Under the pieces are notes generated by a model. The model ran no database searches, had not been told where the DNA came from, and was given only the letters and a program-made list of their open reading frames with translations. Both the position numbers and the translations under genes were made by a program. DNA of 6,815 nt from Filomicrobium sp. (GTDB taxonomy: Bacteria > Pseudomonadota > Alphaproteobacteria > Rhizobiales > Hyphomicrobiaceae): positions 1 through 6,815 of the forward strand of contig JAUWFF010000061.1 in the NCBI GenBank assembly GCA_030607105.1, written 5' to 3'. This document shows positions 6,092 to 6,815 of the stretch, in pieces; the first letter of the stretch is position 1, and each line of letters begins with the position of its first letter.

Positions 6092-6121
6092 CTGACGCTG
6101 ACCCGCACCTGTCCCTATCGT
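6092..6121 (+). promoter_or_regulatory. Candidate promoter for the exported four-cysteine protein
   Basis: CTGACG (6092-6097) and TATCGT (6116-6121) each match four of six bases of the sigma-70 consensus, with an 18-base spacer. They lie about 55 bases before the ATG at 6177 in the 133-base divergent intergenic region. The match is modest and unverified. Confidence 0.3.
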
Positions 6122-6145
6122 TTAGGTTATTGTTTTAAACCGAAA
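6121..6145. promoter_or_regulatory. Interrupted palindrome in the divergent intergenic region, possible operator
   Basis: TTTAGGTT (6121-6128) and AACCGAAA (6138-6145) are inverted repeats matching at seven of eight positions around a nine-base AT-rich spacer. The repeat starts at the edge of the candidate -10 and lies some 30 bases before the ATG at 6177, a position where a bound protein would block transcription. Regulator unknown. Confidence 0.3.
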
Positions 6146-6176
6146 GTGTCGGGAATTATTGAACGAGGTGGGTTTG

Positions 6177-6635
6177 ATGATTGTCGCTTCGAAGCTGGCG
6201 AATGTTGGATCTACTTTGTGGGTGGTGGCGGGCGCTGTCGCGCTATCGGCAACAGCTACGGCGGCAAAACAGTGGATGGGTGAAGACGAATTACGCGCCA
6301 CTTTCGCGGGAGTGACGATTGACGGGCAATATGAAGACGGGCGCGGTTTCACAGAGCGCTATCGCAGTGATATGGCAGTGGCCTATTCGGAAGGCCCGCG
6401 CGAGACAACGGGTCATTGGTCAGTGATTTCGGACACGTTTTGCACGATCTACAGAGGGGATCCCACGGGTGGCTGTTTCCGTGTGACGCGGATCGGCGAC
6501 AATTGCTTTGAGTTCTACTTCGTGGCGCGGACAGAGGCGCAGGTGCGCCGCCGCAATGAAAGAAAACCCGGCTGGACGGCGCGTGGCTGGATCAAAGGAC
6601 TGCCGGCGACCTGCGTGGAGGAACCGATTGTGTAA
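6177..6635 (+). CDS. Exported four-cysteine protein of unknown function
   Basis: I do not recognise a named family. The 152-residue protein starts with a clear signal peptide: Lys6, then the hydrophobic stretch TLWVVAGAVALSA (13-25) and an Ala-rich cleavage region ending near Ala30. The mature domain has ELRATFAGVTIDGQYEDG (38-55), FTERYRSDMAVAY (58-70), HWSVISDTFCTIYRGD (80-95), GGCFRV (98-103), NCFEFYFVART (109-119) and a basic patch RRRNERK (124-130), then ends with a Cys. Cysteines at 89, 100, 110 and 146 could form two disulfides in the periplasm. The pattern of repeated aromatic, Gly and Cys motifs is reminiscent of small exported hypothetical proteins in rhizobia-like bacteria. ATG 6177 is chosen over the in-frame TTG at 6159 because GAGGTGG (6165-6171) lies five bases before it. 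It is divergent from the DUF4174 gene. Confidence 0.8.
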   Translation: MIVASKLANVGSTLWVVAGAVALSATATAAKQWMGEDELRATFAGVTIDGQYEDGRGFTERYRSDMAVAYSEGPRETTGHWSVISDTFCTIYRGDPTGGCFRVTRIGDNCFEFYFVARTEAQVRRRNERKPGWTARGWIKGLPATCVEEPIV

Positions 6636-6700
6636 TCGCATGCGCCTCGTTCGTGCGTGTCTCCGCGTTGTACTATTGTTATTTGGTACTTCGTATTTTG

Positions 6701-6706
6701 AGGGAG
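6701..6706 (+). promoter_or_regulatory. Ribosome binding site of the right-edge ORF
   Basis: AGGGAG lies six bases before ATG 6713. It is the main reason for accepting this truncated reading frame as a real gene. Confidence 0.55.
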
Positions 6707-6712
6707 TTGACG

Positions 6713-6815
6713 ATGGCTAACCAGGCCTCCCCGGGTGTGCCGGGCTATCTTTTTCTGCTCTTGCTGGCGCTCCTGGTGATCATTGCGCTGGCTTCCTTGG
6801 CGACGGCACTTCTCA
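6713..6815 (+). CDS. Start of a hydrophobic membrane protein (partial, runs off right edge)
   Basis: An open frame of 34 codons begins at ATG 6713 and continues past the window. After a short polar start, MANQASPGVPG (1-11), it becomes strongly hydrophobic from Tyr12 onwards, with YLFLLLLALLVIIALASLA and more. This is a transmembrane segment, or possibly an uncleaved signal anchor. There is no charged n-region typical of a secretory signal peptide. It follows the exported four-cysteine protein by 77 bases with a good Shine-Dalgarno, so cotranscription is possible. Too little is present to name a family; it may be a single-span small protein or the start of a larger one. Confidence 0.55.
   Translation, partial: MANQASPGVPGYLFLLLLALLVIIALASLATALL

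Overview
The window looks like chromosomal DNA of an alphaproteobacterium. The clues are an mtaB-like 3' end running into ftsY, ftsY followed by septation-protein-A (YciB/IspZ) genes, a DUF4174 protein, and moderately GC-rich coding sequence. I lean towards Hyphomicrobiales or Rhodospirillales, but the genus cannot be read from the sequence. Coding density is high. I see no rRNA or tRNA, insertion sequence, phage gene or CRISPR array.

Left block (1-2701, + strand): the last codons of a probable MtaB tRNA methylthiotransferase overlap the TTG start of ftsY by four bases (TTGA). FtsY is the signal-recognition-particle receptor GTPase. Two consecutive YciB/IspZ-family inner-membrane proteins follow. 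The first is divergent and enlarged, with an insert and a low-complexity C-terminal tail. The second is canonical. The block therefore combines tRNA modification, membrane-protein targeting and envelope or septation functions, in an arrangement typical of alphaproteobacterial core genomes.

Middle block (2702-4380): a MarR-family regulator (+) and a TetR-family regulator (-) converge with only 23 bases between their stop codons. Neither has an obvious target enzyme or transporter beside it. Each has an inverted repeat upstream that could be an operator.

Right block (4381-6815): aspartate-semialdehyde dehydrogenase (asd, -), the shared step of lysine/diaminopimelate, threonine and methionine synthesis. 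Upstream of it on the same strand is an exported DUF4174 protein. This is divergent from an exported four-cysteine protein of unknown function (+). The start of a hydrophobic membrane protein is cut by the right edge.

Nothing here amounts to a clear new defence, mobile or biosynthetic system. The points most worth a second look are the tandem unequal YciB pair, the small exported cysteine protein with a palindrome in its promoter region, and the candidate operators of the two orphan regulators.
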